Origin: Bacteroidales bacterium
Lineage (GTDB): Bacteria > Bacteroidota > Bacteroidia > Bacteroidales > PUMT01
Assembly: GCA_007125955.1 (NCBI GenBank)
Contig: SLCF01000002.1
Coordinates: 19,133 to 83,132, forward strand
Reading direction: 5' to 3'
DNA: 64,000 bases
Shown here piece by piece: positions 1 to 8,826 of this stretch. The position numbers were made by a program, and so were the translations under genes. The notes beneath the pieces were generated by a model, which saw only the letters and a program-made list of their open reading frames with translations, ran no database searches and was not told where the DNA came from. Position 1 is the stretch's first letter. Every line of letters starts with the position of its first letter.

Positions 1-876
1 TAACTGTCCGGCAATACCTGCAGCCATAGAATTGTAGTTATTATGTCTCCCCTTGAGGGCCAGTTGGTCTTTTAACATAGTTATTTCGCTGTTTGAGGTT
101 TTTATAATCAGCTTATCGTTTTCAATCCATGCCCCTTCCCCTTCCAGGGGAGTGGCCGAGAAAGGATATGAAACCGCTTCAATATTTCTTCGGGTCAGTT
201 CCTTAGCGATTATTTCGTCATCTGCACAATAAATAAAATTGTCAGACCGGGTCAGGTTTTTAGTTATCCTGAATTTTGAGTCAATATAACGGGACATCTT
301 GTTACCGTACCTGTCGAGGTGGTCGGGGGTTATGTTCATTAATACTGCAATATCCGGCCTGAATTCCGATATGCCGTCAAGCTGAAAACTACTGAGTTCA
401 ACAACAAAATATTCATATTTTCCTGTGGCCACCTGCATGGCAAAACTTTTTCCAACATTCCCCGCCGCAGAAACATTCAGTCCTGCTCTTTTCAGGATAT
501 CGTATATGAGCAATGTTGTGGTTGTCTTTCCGTTGCTGCCGGTTACACCTATAATATATGAGCCGGTGAAACGGAAAGCAAATTCAATTTCAGATATAAC
601 AGGGATCCCTTTTTTGTGAATTTCCTTTACAACAGTTGATTCATCGGGTATGCCCGGGCTTTTTACAACTTCGTCTGCATTCAGTATTAGTTTTAGGGTG
701 TGGGCGCCCTCTTCCCATTCCGTTCCTGAAGATGTTAGCTGGTCGCGGTATTCAGCTTTTATTTTACCGGAATCTGAAAGGAAAACATCATACCCTTTAC
801 GCATTGCAAGAAGGGCTGAACCTGTCCCGCTTTCCCCCCCGCCTAATATGACAATCCTTTTTTTCATCCGGTTCAT
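1..876 (-). CDS. murD: UDP-N-acetylmuramoyl-L-alanine:D-glutamate ligase MurD (3' end outside window)
   Basis: MurD adds D-glutamate to UDP-MurNAc-L-Ala in the cytoplasm, using ATP. The visible part is 292 codons, open to the left edge; the family is usually 430-450 residues, so about a third is missing. The start is ATG at 876, with a second ATG at 867 in frame. An N-terminal Rossmann-like stretch (IVILGGGESGTGSA) is followed near residues 112-120 by the Mur ligase P-loop GSNGKTTTT. At the edge the segment HNNYNSMAAGIAGQ matches the conserved Mur ligase 'HN..N..AA' motif. It follows mraY by 8 nt, as the next gene of the leftward dcw operon. Confidence 0.93.
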   Translation of the reverse strand, partial: MNRMKKRIVILGGGESGTGSALLAMRKGYDVFLSDSGKIKAEYRDQLTSSGTEWEEGAHTLKLILNADEVVKSPGIPDESTVVKEIHKKGIPVISEIEFAFRFTGSYIIGVTGSNGKTTTTLLIYDILKRAGLNVSAAGNVGKSFAMQVATGKYEYFVVELSSFQLDGISEFRPDIAVLMNITPDHLDRYGNKMSRYIDSKFRITKNLTRSDNFIYCADDEIIAKELTRRNIEAVSYPFSATPLEGEGAWIENDKLIIKTSNSEITMLKDQLALKGRHNNYNSMAAGIAGQL

Positions 877-884
877 TTTTTACT

Positions 885-2135
885 TCATCTTACTTTAAGT
901 GTCAGCACTGCAATAACCGCAAGGAATATCCCTACGATCCAGAAACGTGTGACTATCTTTGCTTCAGGGTATCCCAAAATCTGGTAATGATGGTGAAGCG
1001 GCGCCATTTTGAACACTCTCCTTCCCTCACCATGCCTCTTTTTAGTGTATTTGAAATATGCCACCTGGATAACCACCGAAAGGCTCTCTATAAAAAAAAC
1101 TCCGCAAAGTATGGGTATCAGCAGCTCTTTTCTGATCAGAATTGCATAAACTGCTATTATGCCTCCCAGTGAAAGGCTGCCTGTATCTCCCATAAACACT
1201 TGTGCGGGATATGAATTGTACCACAGGAACCCGATCGTCGCCCCTACGAATGCGCTCATAAATATTACAAGCTCTCCTGTGTTTGGGATATACATTATGT
1301 TAAGATAATCGGAGTAGATTATGTTTCCGGAAAGATATGCCAGTATACCCAGTGTGACTCCTATAATGGTTGATGTGCCGGTTGCAAGGCCATCAAGCCC
1401 GTCAGTCATATTCGCGCCGTTCGAAACCGCTGTAACAATCAATATGATCAGAATTACAAACACCACCCAGCCCCATTTACCGGCCTTGTCCCCCAGGAAC
1501 CAGACTATCATTGAATAATCGAACTCATTGTCCTTAAGAAAGGGAATGGTAGTGATAGTGCCCTTAACATCCCGTGTAATATAGACTGGGGGAGGAGATT
1601 CCTTATCTGACTGCTGAACCATTACTGTTTTGTATTCCCCGTTTTCCGGCAACACTCTTTCCCTGACCACAATTTCATCACTGAGATACATGGTCAACCC
1701 GACCAGCAATCCCACAATAACCTGTCCCAGTATCTTCAGGCGGCCGCTCAACCCCTCCTTATCCTTTTTGAAAGTCTTGATGTAATCGTCAGCAAAACCC
1801 ACCATTCCGAGCCATAATGTAGTTATCAGCATGATCCGCACATAAACGTTCTGAAGGTTTCCGAACAGTAGTGTTGGAATAAGTATTGATGCAAGTATAA
1901 TTATTCCCCCCATAGTGGGAGTCCCTTTTTTTCTGAGTTGACCCTCAAGTCCGAGATCCCTGACAACCTCACCTATCTGTTTTTTCTGAAGGTAATTAAT
2001 TATACGTCTCCCCATAAGAAGGGAGATTGCGAGGGAAGTAATAACAGCCATCGAGGAGCGGAAAGTAATATACTGGAACACTCCCGCTCCCGGAAAACCG
2101 ATACTTTGTAACCAATCAAACAGATAATGCAGCAT
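885..2135 (-). CDS. mraY: Phospho-N-acetylmuramoyl-pentapeptide-transferase MraY
   Basis: Integral membrane enzyme that transfers phospho-MurNAc-pentapeptide to undecaprenyl phosphate to form lipid I. It has 416 residues, against about 360 in E. coli. Family motifs are present: KKGTPTMGG (residues 69-77), the Asp pair in ADDY (115-118), [10 protein letters not shown] (242-251), a MGDTGS motif further on, and a LHHH motif near the C-terminus. The extra length is a hydrophilic loop at about residues 153-215, a known feature of Bacteroidota MraY proteins. It starts 6 nt after the murE stop, so it is part of the dcw operon. Confidence 0.96.
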   Translation of the reverse strand: MLHYLFDWLQSIGFPGAGVFQYITFRSSMAVITSLAISLLMGRRIINYLQKKQIGEVVRDLGLEGQLRKKGTPTMGGIIILASILIPTLLFGNLQNVYVRIMLITTLWLGMVGFADDYIKTFKKDKEGLSGRLKILGQVIVGLLVGLTMYLSDEIVVRERVLPENGEYKTVMVQQSDKESPPPVYITRDVKGTITTIPFLKDNEFDYSMIVWFLGDKAGKWGWVVFVILIILIVTAVSNGANMTDGLDGLATGTSTIIGVTLGILAYLSGNIIYSDYLNIMYIPNTGELVIFMSAFVGATIGFLWYNSYPAQVFMGDTGSLSLGGIIAVYAILIRKELLIPILCGVFFIESLSVVIQVAYFKYTKKRHGEGRRVFKMAPLHHHYQILGYPEAKIVTRFWIVGIFLAVIAVLTLKVR

Positions 2136-2141
2136 AATCTT

Positions 2142-3605
2142 TTATTTGACTTTTGTTTTGAAAGCGGACTCAATCACCTCCCTGTCATCAAAATGGTGAC
2201 GCTTCCCTTTAATTTCCTGGTATGTTTCATGTCCCTTCCCTGCAACAAGTATTATATCCCCCGGAGAGGCCATCATGCATGCAGCCCTTATAGCTTCTGC
2301 CCTTCCGGTAATTGATAACACTTTTGTTTTCTCCTCATCTGCAATACCATCCATCATATCCTCAATTATCTTTTCCGGATCCTCATTCCGTGGATTATCA
2401 GAGGTGAGTATGAGTTTGTTACTGTATTTCATGGCAATTGATGCCATCACCGGACGCTTCCCCTTGTCCCGGTCGCCACCGGAACCTACAACGGTAATAA
2501 CCTCCTCTTTGCCTTTTCTCAGGCTTTTGATTGTTTTAAGCACATTCTCCAGGGCATCGGGTGTATGGGCATAATCAACTATGGCAGTTGTTCCGCTTTC
2601 CGACCTGACATATTCGAACCTGCCCGGTACTACCCCGAATGTGCTGGCAACAAGCAGCACTTTTTCAGTGTCGGCTCCCAGCAGGTCGGCTGCAGCAATT
2701 GCTCCCAGCAGGTTGTATGCATTGAATTCACCTATGAGGTGTGTCCACAGTTCACGCCCGCCAATATTGAGCAGTGTGCCGTCGAAATGGCTTTCAATAA
2801 TCCTTCCTTTATAGTCAGCCACTCTTTTTATAGCAAAAGTTTTTTTAGCTGCAGGTGTATTCTGGATCATCAGCCTTCCGTTTTTGTCATCTATATTTAC
2901 AAGGGCAAACGCATCTTCAGGCAACCTGTCAAAAAACTCCTTCTTGGCTTGAAGGTAGGCGGAAAAATCCTCATGATAGTCAAGATGGTCATGGGTTATA
3001 TTGGTAAATATTCCGCCGGCAAAAGTGATACCCTCAATCCTCTTTTGAACCACCGAATGAGAGCTTACCTCCATAAAACAGTAACTGCAACCCGAGGATA
3101 CCATTTCACTCAGCAAAGACTGGAGTGCAACGGGATCGGGTGTTGTAAAATATGCAGGCATAGTCCGGTCGTTTATCCTGTAATCAACCGTGGATATAAG
3201 TCCCGCTCCGTAGCCCAACTTCATGAAAAGCCGGTGAAGCAGCACCGCCGTAGTTGTTTTACCGTTCGTCCCTGTTATGCCTAGCACCTTCATCTGCCCG
3301 GAAGGGTGTCCGTAAAACGCCGAGGCGATTCTGCCGGTCTCCGTTGCGGTATCCTCCACTCTCACATATGTTACACCCTTATCGAACCTTGACGGAAACC
3401 TGTTGCAAACAACAGCTGCAGCACCTCTGCCGGCAGCATCATCTATAAAATCGTGGCCGTCATTATGCATTCCTTCAATCGCAAAAAAAAGCGATCCTTC
3501 CCCGGCCTTCCTTGAATCTGAAGTAACAGAGCTGATTTCCGTATCAGGATTCCCCCTGATACCGTAAACATTACAGCCTTCCAGTATGTCGTTAAGCTTA
3601 GGCAT
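2142..3605 (-). CDS. murE: UDP-MurNAc-L-Ala-D-Glu:meso-diaminopimelate ligase MurE
   Basis: Cytoplasmic ligase that adds the third residue of the peptidoglycan stem peptide. It has 487 residues, normal for the family. The ATP P-loop TGTNGKTTT lies at residues 111-119 and the central-domain motif DYAHTPDAL further on. The DNPR motif (in TSDNPRNEDP, around residue 400) is the accepted signature of meso-diaminopimelate specificity rather than L-lysine, so the wall should be of the A1-gamma (mDAP) type. It sits 28 nt after the PBP gene and 6 nt before mraY in the leftward dcw operon. Confidence 0.96.
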   Translation of the reverse strand: MPKLNDILEGCNVYGIRGNPDTEISSVTSDSRKAGEGSLFFAIEGMHNDGHDFIDDAAGRGAAAVVCNRFPSRFDKGVTYVRVEDTATETGRIASAFYGHPSGQMKVLGITGTNGKTTTAVLLHRLFMKLGYGAGLISTVDYRINDRTMPAYFTTPDPVALQSLLSEMVSSGCSYCFMEVSSHSVVQKRIEGITFAGGIFTNITHDHLDYHEDFSAYLQAKKEFFDRLPEDAFALVNIDDKNGRLMIQNTPAAKKTFAIKRVADYKGRIIESHFDGTLLNIGGRELWTHLIGEFNAYNLLGAIAAADLLGADTEKVLLVASTFGVVPGRFEYVRSESGTTAIVDYAHTPDALENVLKTIKSLRKGKEEVITVVGSGGDRDKGKRPVMASIAMKYSNKLILTSDNPRNEDPEKIIEDMMDGIADEEKTKVLSITGRAEAIRAACMMASPGDIILVAGKGHETYQEIKGKRHHFDDREVIESAFKTKVK

Positions 3606-3633
3606 TTCAGTTTTAAGTTTTAACAGACTCTAT

Positions 3634-5784
3634 TCAATCATTCAGGCTCATCTGCAGCACAATTATCTCTCCTTCATTAACTTTCCTGCCGGGCATTACC
3701 GATTGCGACAAAACCTTCCCCCTTCCCGACACCTCAACTTTCAGCCCCGCATTCTCCAGCAGGTATATCGCATCTTTCAGCGACATATCAACCACGTTGG
3801 GAACCAGACCCGGGATCAGGGTTCTTTCCCTCATCTCAACATAATTTTCGACGCTCATTGTGGAAACCCATCCTGAGGATTCACCGTTATCATTGTCATT
3901 ATCCCCATATGCGATGGTTCTGTAGTCAATGTCCAGACTGTTTAAAACAGTTGCCAGTTGGGTGAAACTGCCGGATTTTGTAAAGGGCGATTCTTCAATT
4001 AGGCCGTCTGCCCTATGTAGCGGTTCATGCATATCCAGACTGGTTGCATAAACCTTGTCTGCAATTTCCCTGAAAACCGGTCCGGCCACCAGGTTTCCGT
4101 AATAAATATTGCTTGAAGGGGAGTTGACAACTACAATGCATGAATAACGCGGATTATCAGCCGGGAAATATCCTACAAAAGAGGCCTGATGGCTTACCAT
4201 CTCCTGATGGCGGTACCCGTATTTCTCGTTTGCTATCTGTGCTGTTCCGGTTTTGCCTGCTATTTTGTAACGGGTATTCCTCAGGTTGCTGGCAGTCCCT
4301 TTTTCCACTACACCTTCCAGCATAAGCCTCACACCTTCAATTGTGGATTTTGATACCACCGAGGGATTGATAACTTCTGTGGGAAATCTTTCTATAACAT
4401 CGCCGTGTGATTTGATGGCTGTTACGAACCTTGGCCTCACCATTCTCCCGTTATTTGCAATTGCATTATAAAAAGTAAGAATCTGAAGTGGTGTCATTCG
4501 TACTTCGTAACCTATTGACATCATAGGCAGGGAGACACCCGACCAAAATGGGTCGCCGGGATACTTTATATCAGGGGCACCTTCCCCCCTTATTTCAACA
4601 CCCAGTTTTTCATTCAGATTCATTTTGTAAAGCCGGTTTATGAAATTTTTTTCCTTCCCGTTATAATTATCGTGTACAATTTTGGATACAGCTACATTGG
4701 ATGAGACCTCAAAGGCTTCCTGGACGGTTATCTTGCCCAGTCCGCCTTCCTGGGCATCTGAAATCCTCTGGTTAAAGAACATTATATTGCCGTCTCCTGT
4801 ATCAACTGAATCGGAAGGGTTTATGTACCCGTCTTCCATTGCAGCCATCAGGGACATCAGTTTGAAGGTTGATCCCGGTTCGGTGCTTTCTCCGATTGCA
4901 AAGTTGTAGGACTCGGAATAACCCCCGTTGCTGTTCATCTGAAGATTGGCAATAGCTTTTATATCGCCTGTGCCGACCTCCATAAGCACCGCCGTGCCGT
5001 GGTGGGCTCCGTGCCTCCTGAGCTGCCTTAGCAGTGCGCTGGTTGCCACATCCTGTATCTCTACATCTATGCTTGTGACAATATCATACCCGTCCCTTGG
5101 CTCAACCTCATTCCTGTCATTCAGCGGCATCCAAACATTGCCGGATATTCTCCGCATTAGTTGCAGACCAACAACACCCCTGAGTTGTTCGTCATAGGCG
5201 CCCTCTATTCCTACAACATTTCCTGATTCACTTTTGGTGATATACCCGATGGTCCTCGACGCAAGGTTGCCGTGAGGCAGTATTCTGCGGTCATCCTGTA
5301 TGGCAATAAATCCGCCCCTGTTCCTCCCCAGTCTGAATACGGGAAAATTCTCCATCTCTTTCATCATATTGAAAGAGACCCCTCTTTTTATAAGGTGGAA
5401 CCTCCTGTTCTCCCTCCTTGCCTGAAGCAGTTCGCTCCTGTAGGCGGAAGCGGATTTGTCCCTGAACAACTTATGCAAACGGAGGGCAAGTGAATCTATA
5501 TTACCAAAAAAGATCTCGTCTGTCAGGCCCCGGGCCCTCAAGTCCATCCGGATCTCATAATAAGGCACCGAGGTTGAAAGAAGCCGGTTGTTGGCGCCGT
5601 ATATATCACCCCTGTTCGGCTCGATTATCATATCCCTGACAATGCGATTTTCAGCCATTTCTTCCCATTTTGACCCTTCTACCAGCTGAAGCCACATAAT
5701 TTTCCCAAGTATAAGAATTGCAAAAAAGAGAACGCAGATATATACCACGCCTACACGCCATACTATGTCTTTTTTCAGCGACAT
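3634..5784 (-). CDS. ftsI: Septal class B penicillin-binding protein (FtsI/PBP3 type) with PASTA domain
   Basis: Transpeptidase that cross-links septal peptidoglycan; anchored in the inner membrane with the catalytic domain in the periplasm. It has 716 residues: one N-terminal membrane segment (about 10-30), a dimerisation/pedestal region starting at RGDIYG (58-63), and a transpeptidase domain with all three active-site motifs, STFK (305-308, nucleophile Ser305), SSN (361-363) and KTG (511-513). From about residue 650 to the end is one PASTA domain (VPNVVDMSLKDAIYLLENAG). PASTA on a PBP is common in Bacteroidota and Gram-positives but absent from E. coli FtsI. Position between ftsL-like and murE supports the FtsI role. 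Confidence 0.94.
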   Translation of the reverse strand: MSLKKDIVWRVGVVYICVLFFAILILGKIMWLQLVEGSKWEEMAENRIVRDMIIEPNRGDIYGANNRLLSTSVPYYEIRMDLRARGLTDEIFFGNIDSLALRLHKLFRDKSASAYRSELLQARRENRRFHLIKRGVSFNMMKEMENFPVFRLGRNRGGFIAIQDDRRILPHGNLASRTIGYITKSESGNVVGIEGAYDEQLRGVVGLQLMRRISGNVWMPLNDRNEVEPRDGYDIVTSIDVEIQDVATSALLRQLRRHGAHHGTAVLMEVGTGDIKAIANLQMNSNGGYSESYNFAIGESTEPGSTFKLMSLMAAMEDGYINPSDSVDTGDGNIMFFNQRISDAQEGGLGKITVQEAFEVSSNVAVSKIVHDNYNGKEKNFINRLYKMNLNEKLGVEIRGEGAPDIKYPGDPFWSGVSLPMMSIGYEVRMTPLQILTFYNAIANNGRMVRPRFVTAIKSHGDVIERFPTEVINPSVVSKSTIEGVRLMLEGVVEKGTASNLRNTRYKIAGKTGTAQIANEKYGYRHQEMVSHQASFVGYFPADNPRYSCIVVVNSPSSNIYYGNLVAGPVFREIADKVYATSLDMHEPLHRADGLIEESPFTKSGSFTQLATVLNSLDIDYRTIAYGDNDNDNGESSGWVSTMSVENYVEMRERTLIPGLVPNVVDMSLKDAIYLLENAGLKVEVSGRGKVLSQSVMPGRKVNEGEIIVLQMSLND

Positions 5785-5790
5785 ACCTTG

Positions 5791-6168
5791 TCAGTTTTTT
5801 ACAACAATTTTAACCGGAGGCTCTGTTGACTCCCTGAGTCCCAGATTCTCCCTTTCAATCAGTTTCAGCACTTCCGACTGTCTGCTGATATGCATCAGTT
5901 CGGCAGATACCGTTATAGCCCTTGCCCTGAGTTCCTGCAGTTCCGACTGCAACTCACTTTGCTGCCTTACCAGCTTTTCAGCATGGTAATGATTTGCAAT
6001 GTAGATAAATGCAAGTACTGTAAGAAATACGATGTAGGGCAGCTGACGTATCACAAATGAGCGGGTCAGGAGCGTGCCGTCAATAAGCTCCTTAATCACT
6101 CCTTTTTTCTGAACCTTTTGCTCCTGTTTCTCCTCTTCATTGAACTCTATTTGTCCGTACCTTTCCAT
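5791..6168 (-). CDS. FtsL-like divisome protein
   Basis: A 125-residue protein with a charged cytoplasmic N-terminus (about 1-38), one membrane segment (about 40-60, QLPYIVFLTVLAFIYIANHY) and a short periplasmic coiled-coil helix (about 63-108, heptad-like QQSELQSELQELRAR). This topology, the size, and the position between rsmH and the septal PBP are those of FtsL/DivIC-type divisome proteins, which have little sequence conservation. The Bacteroidota version is usually annotated FtsL-like. It ends 6 nt before the PBP start, suggesting coupled expression. The function rests on topology and context, not on a catalytic motif. Confidence 0.8.
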   Translation of the reverse strand: MERYGQIEFNEEEKQEQKVQKKGVIKELIDGTLLTRSFVIRQLPYIVFLTVLAFIYIANHYHAEKLVRQQSELQSELQELRARAITVSAELMHISRQSEVLKLIERENLGLRESTEPPVKIVVKN

Positions 6169-6235
6169 AGCTTTCTCTCAATGTCCGTTCCGGGCTTGCC
6201 TCTTTGCCCTGCAAATATCGGTTTACTGATTAATC

Positions 6236-7138
6236 TTATATTTTCTCCGCAATCCTCAACCTTGCGCTTCTTGATCTATTGTTTTCCGACACCTCTTTTT
6301 CACCCGCCACTATCGCCTTTCTGTTAAGGGGGCGGAGCGGCACCAGGGGTTTGCCATAAAAGTCCTTTTCAAGCTTCCCTTCCACATTGCCTGTTTTGGT
6401 AAAGTTTTTCACCATCCTGTCTTCTATTGAGTGGTAGGCGATAACGGAAAGCCTTCCCTCTTTTTTCAGTGCCGGCAGAACCTGTTCCAGCATTTCCCTC
6501 AGCGAATCGGCCTCCCTGTTTACCTCTATCCTCAGAGCCTGAAAAACCTTTGCAAGGTATTTGTTCCTGTTCCCCGGAGGAACAGATGAACTTACAACAT
6601 TTACAAACTCCCCGGTGCTTTCAAAAGCCTCTTTTCCCCTTGCCTCAACAATTGTTTTTGCAAGCTTTCTGAAGTTCGACACCTCCCCGTAATTTCTGAA
6701 AACAGAAGACAGTTCCTCTTCAGAATAAGTGTTTACAATATCTGATGCCTTTAGCGAAGCCTCCCGGTTCATTCTCATGTCAAGAGGTCCGGGATAACTA
6801 AACGAAAACCCCCTTTCAGCAGAATCAAAATGGTGCGACGAAACTCCAAGATCTGCCAGTATACCGTCCACTTTCAGAATATTGTGAAAACGTAAATAAT
6901 TCCGGAAAAACCTGAAATTTCCCCTTATGAATAAAAATCTTTTGTCTTTGATCTTTTCAGCTTCATACATGCTGTCGGCATCCTGATCGAATGCAACCAG
7001 AAGTCCCTTGCCCATCCTTCTCAGGATCTCAACCGAATGCCCCCCTCCACCGAAAGTGAGGTCAACATATGTGCCGCCGGACTTAACTGCAAGTCCATCT
7101 ACACTTTTATGCAAAAGCACAGGTTTGTGATATCCCAT
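6236..7138 (-). CDS. rsmH: 16S rRNA (cytosine1402-N4)-methyltransferase RsmH
   Basis: SAM-dependent methyltransferase that modifies C1402 in the 30S decoding centre. It has 300 residues, normal for the family. The N-terminal PVLLHKSVDGL start and the SAM-binding loop TFGGGGHS are visible, followed by ADLGVSSHHFDSAERGFSF and, near the C-terminus, VIAYHSIEDRMVKNF, all RsmH signatures. Its ATG overlaps the mraZ stop by one base (TAATG), typical of translational coupling. It is the second gene of the dcw operon, as in most bacteria. Confidence 0.96.
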   Translation of the reverse strand: MGYHKPVLLHKSVDGLAVKSGGTYVDLTFGGGGHSVEILRRMGKGLLVAFDQDADSMYEAEKIKDKRFLFIRGNFRFFRNYLRFHNILKVDGILADLGVSSHHFDSAERGFSFSYPGPLDMRMNREASLKASDIVNTYSEEELSSVFRNYGEVSNFRKLAKTIVEARGKEAFESTGEFVNVVSSSVPPGNRNKYLAKVFQALRIEVNREADSLREMLEQVLPALKKEGRLSVIAYHSIEDRMVKNFTKTGNVEGKLEKDFYGKPLVPLRPLNRKAIVAGEKEVSENNRSRSARLRIAEKI

Positions 7139-7602
7139 TATTTGCCGTTTTGATCAGTGTTTCCCAGTATTTTTTCCGCCAGTCCGGCAAAATCGTCGGC
7201 TCCGTCTGCCACATCATAATACATCTTCCTGTTCCACATCTCTATCTTACCATCCTGACCTGCCAGCACAGCTTCACCGTCAATCTCAGCCACTTCAAGA
7301 AGCCGTCTTGGTATCAGGAGCCTGTTGTTCCCGTCAAGAACCACCTCTGCCGTCCCTTTGTAAAAACCTCTCATGAACCTGCTGTGCTCCTTGTTGTATG
7401 GATTGATTTTTTCTCTTATAATTTCATTTTGTCTTTGCCATTCATCCATCGGATAAAGCACAAGGCATCTCTCAAAAATATCCTTTTTAACAACGAACCT
7501 GTCCATAGCAGCTGAAGGCATCTGCTTTTTGAATGCCGAAGGGAGAACTATACGCCCTTTGGCATCAACTTTGCATATATAATCACCGATAAAACTCGCC
7601 AT
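7138..7602 (-). CDS. mraZ: Transcriptional regulator MraZ
   Basis: DNA-binding AbrB-fold regulator at the head of the dcw operon. The frame is open further upstream to 7656, but ATG at 7602 gives the canonical N-terminus (MASFIGDYICKVDAKGRIVLPS) and leaves the repeat array at 7641-7680 outside the coding region. The resulting 154 residues fit the family. Two SpoVT/AbrB-like half repeats are visible, beginning at DAKGRIVLPSAFK and at DGNNRLLIPRRLL. MraZ proteins bind direct repeats in their own promoter, which are present here. Confidence 0.95.
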   Translation of the reverse strand: MASFIGDYICKVDAKGRIVLPSAFKKQMPSAAMDRFVVKKDIFERCLVLYPMDEWQRQNEIIREKINPYNKEHSRFMRGFYKGTAEVVLDGNNRLLIPRRLLEVAEIDGEAVLAGQDGKIEMWNRKMYYDVADGADDFAGLAEKILGNTDQNGK

Positions 7603-7640
7603 AACCAAAATGTTTGGTAGAGTAAAAATAAATAAATATT

Positions 7641-7680
7641 TTCCACTTTCAACCACTTTGCCCCATTTTTTTCCACTTTG
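7641..7680 (-). promoter_or_regulatory. Tandem MraZ-box array upstream of mraZ
   Basis: Four adjacent 10-bp units on the minus strand: CAAAGTGGAA, AAAAATGGGG, CAAAGTGGTT, GAAAGTGGAA. The core is AAAGTGG followed by three variable bases, repeating every 10 bp exactly; the second unit is degenerate. This matches the AAAGTG(T/G)N3 repeats bound by mycoplasma MraZ and the 10-bp-spaced TGGG repeats bound by E. coli MraZ. The array ends 38 bp before the mraZ ATG, fitting an autoregulatory operator of the dcw operon. Confidence 0.8.
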
Positions 7681-7796
7681 TTGATAACTTTTTTCAAAAA
7701 ATGAGTTTCATCCGGAGCAGGAAATTTTTTACACCCTTCTGAATACGGGATTATATTCATTTAGGCAATTATTTTATTATTTTAGTGTTTTTAGAT

Positions 7797-8672
7797 ATGG
7801 TGATTTTTAAAATTGATGGCATGATGGAAGATCAGGCTCACGGTAATGATATTGAGCTAATTGACGTTGACCGGATTTTTAAAAACAAAAATCCGCGTCT
7901 TTATAATGTTTTACCGGGATTTATCTTAAGATACATAAAAAGAATCATACATCAGGATGAGCTCAACGAAGCACTGGTAAGGTTCAAAGATGACAAGGGT
8001 GTGGATTTTGTCAGATCCATACTGGACTATATGAACATTGAATATACAGTAACAGGTGAAGAGAATATTCCTGGAGAAGGCAGGTTAATTTTCGTTTCAA
8101 ACCACCCGCTTGGGGGGCTTGACGGGTTGATCTTCATTGACATTATCGGAAAACGATTCAGCAATATACGCTTTATTGTAAACGACATTTTGCTCAATAT
8201 CAAGAACCTGGAATCTATTTTTGTGCCTGTCAACAAATACGGCAGGCAATCGGCAGCTTACGCAAGGAAGATAGAAGACGTGTACCGGTCAGATAACCAG
8301 GTTCTCTATTTCCCTGCAGGATTGTGCTCAAGAAAATCGGGAAAGAGGATCATGGATCTTGAGTGGAAAAAAAATTTTATAAAAAAGGCGGTCGATCACA
8401 AAAGGGATGTTATTCCAATGTATTTCAGCGGTAGTAACTCCGGGTTTTTTTACCGCCTTGCAAACCTCAGGAAGTTTTTGGGAATAAAGGCCAATATTGA
8501 GCTGTTTCTCCTCTCCGATGAAATGTTCAGGCAAAAAGGGAGAAAGATCTCGGTAAAAATCGGCAAGCCTGTTCCTTATACAACTTTTGACAGTTCAAAA
8601 AACCAGTCGGAATGGGCAAAATACCTCAAAGATTTGGTATATGAAATGGGTAAGGAGGTCGAATCTGCATAA
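7797..8672 (+). CDS. PlsC/hemolysin-type acyltransferase (O-acyltransferase of an amino-acid lipid pathway)
   Basis: Probable membrane-associated acyltransferase. The frame can start at GTG 7785, ATG 7797 or a later ATG; I chose 7797 (291 residues). The key motif is FVSNHPLGGLDG, an acyltransferase His/Asp pair with five residues between them, one more than the usual HX4D but the same as in hemolysin-like PlsC relatives (NHPTGIADG type). A YFPAGLCSRK segment corresponds to the second PlsC block, and IPMYFSGSNSGFFY follows. The next gene on the same strand is an OlsB-like N-acyltransferase. This pair resembles GlsA/GlsB of Bacteroides, which make glycine lipids, and OlsA/OlsB for ornithine lipids. 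The substrate cannot be read from the sequence. Confidence 0.8.
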   Translation: MVIFKIDGMMEDQAHGNDIELIDVDRIFKNKNPRLYNVLPGFILRYIKRIIHQDELNEALVRFKDDKGVDFVRSILDYMNIEYTVTGEENIPGEGRLIFVSNHPLGGLDGLIFIDIIGKRFSNIRFIVNDILLNIKNLESIFVPVNKYGRQSAAYARKIEDVYRSDNQVLYFPAGLCSRKSGKRIMDLEWKKNFIKKAVDHKRDVIPMYFSGSNSGFFYRLANLRKFLGIKANIELFLLSDEMFRQKGRKISVKIGKPVPYTTFDSSKNQSEWAKYLKDLVYEMGKEVESA

Positions 8673-8688
8673 AGTTTTATTATTTTGT

Positions 8689-8750
8689 TAACTTTGAATT
8701 GTTTTCAATTCTTTAAACTTTGAATGTTAAACAAGGAGATAGTGATGTAA
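8689..8750 (+). promoter_or_regulatory. Leader of the GNAT acyltransferase gene: -7 box, hairpin and start-stop element
   Basis: TAACTTTG (8689-8696) matches the Bacteroidota -7 consensus TAnnTTTG, though no -33 TTTG is seen at the right distance. It overlaps a small hairpin, GAATTG-TTTT-CAATTC (8696-8711). AACTTTGAAT occurs twice, 26 bp apart. AAGGAG (8733-8738) lies 6 nt before ATG TAA (8745-8750), a start codon directly followed by a stop. The GNAT gene may therefore have its own promoter and leader rather than simply following the gene upstream. Confidence 0.35.
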
Positions 8751-8826
8751 ATAATTGAAAACCCGGGATTTAAACAGCGGTCAAACACCCGGGTCCATTT
8801 TGAGGACAGTTATAATTAAAGTACAG

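Noticed and set aside
2565-3284. 239-codon open frame opposite murE
   Set aside because: No recognisable motifs and it lies fully antisense to a well-supported murE with conserved motifs.
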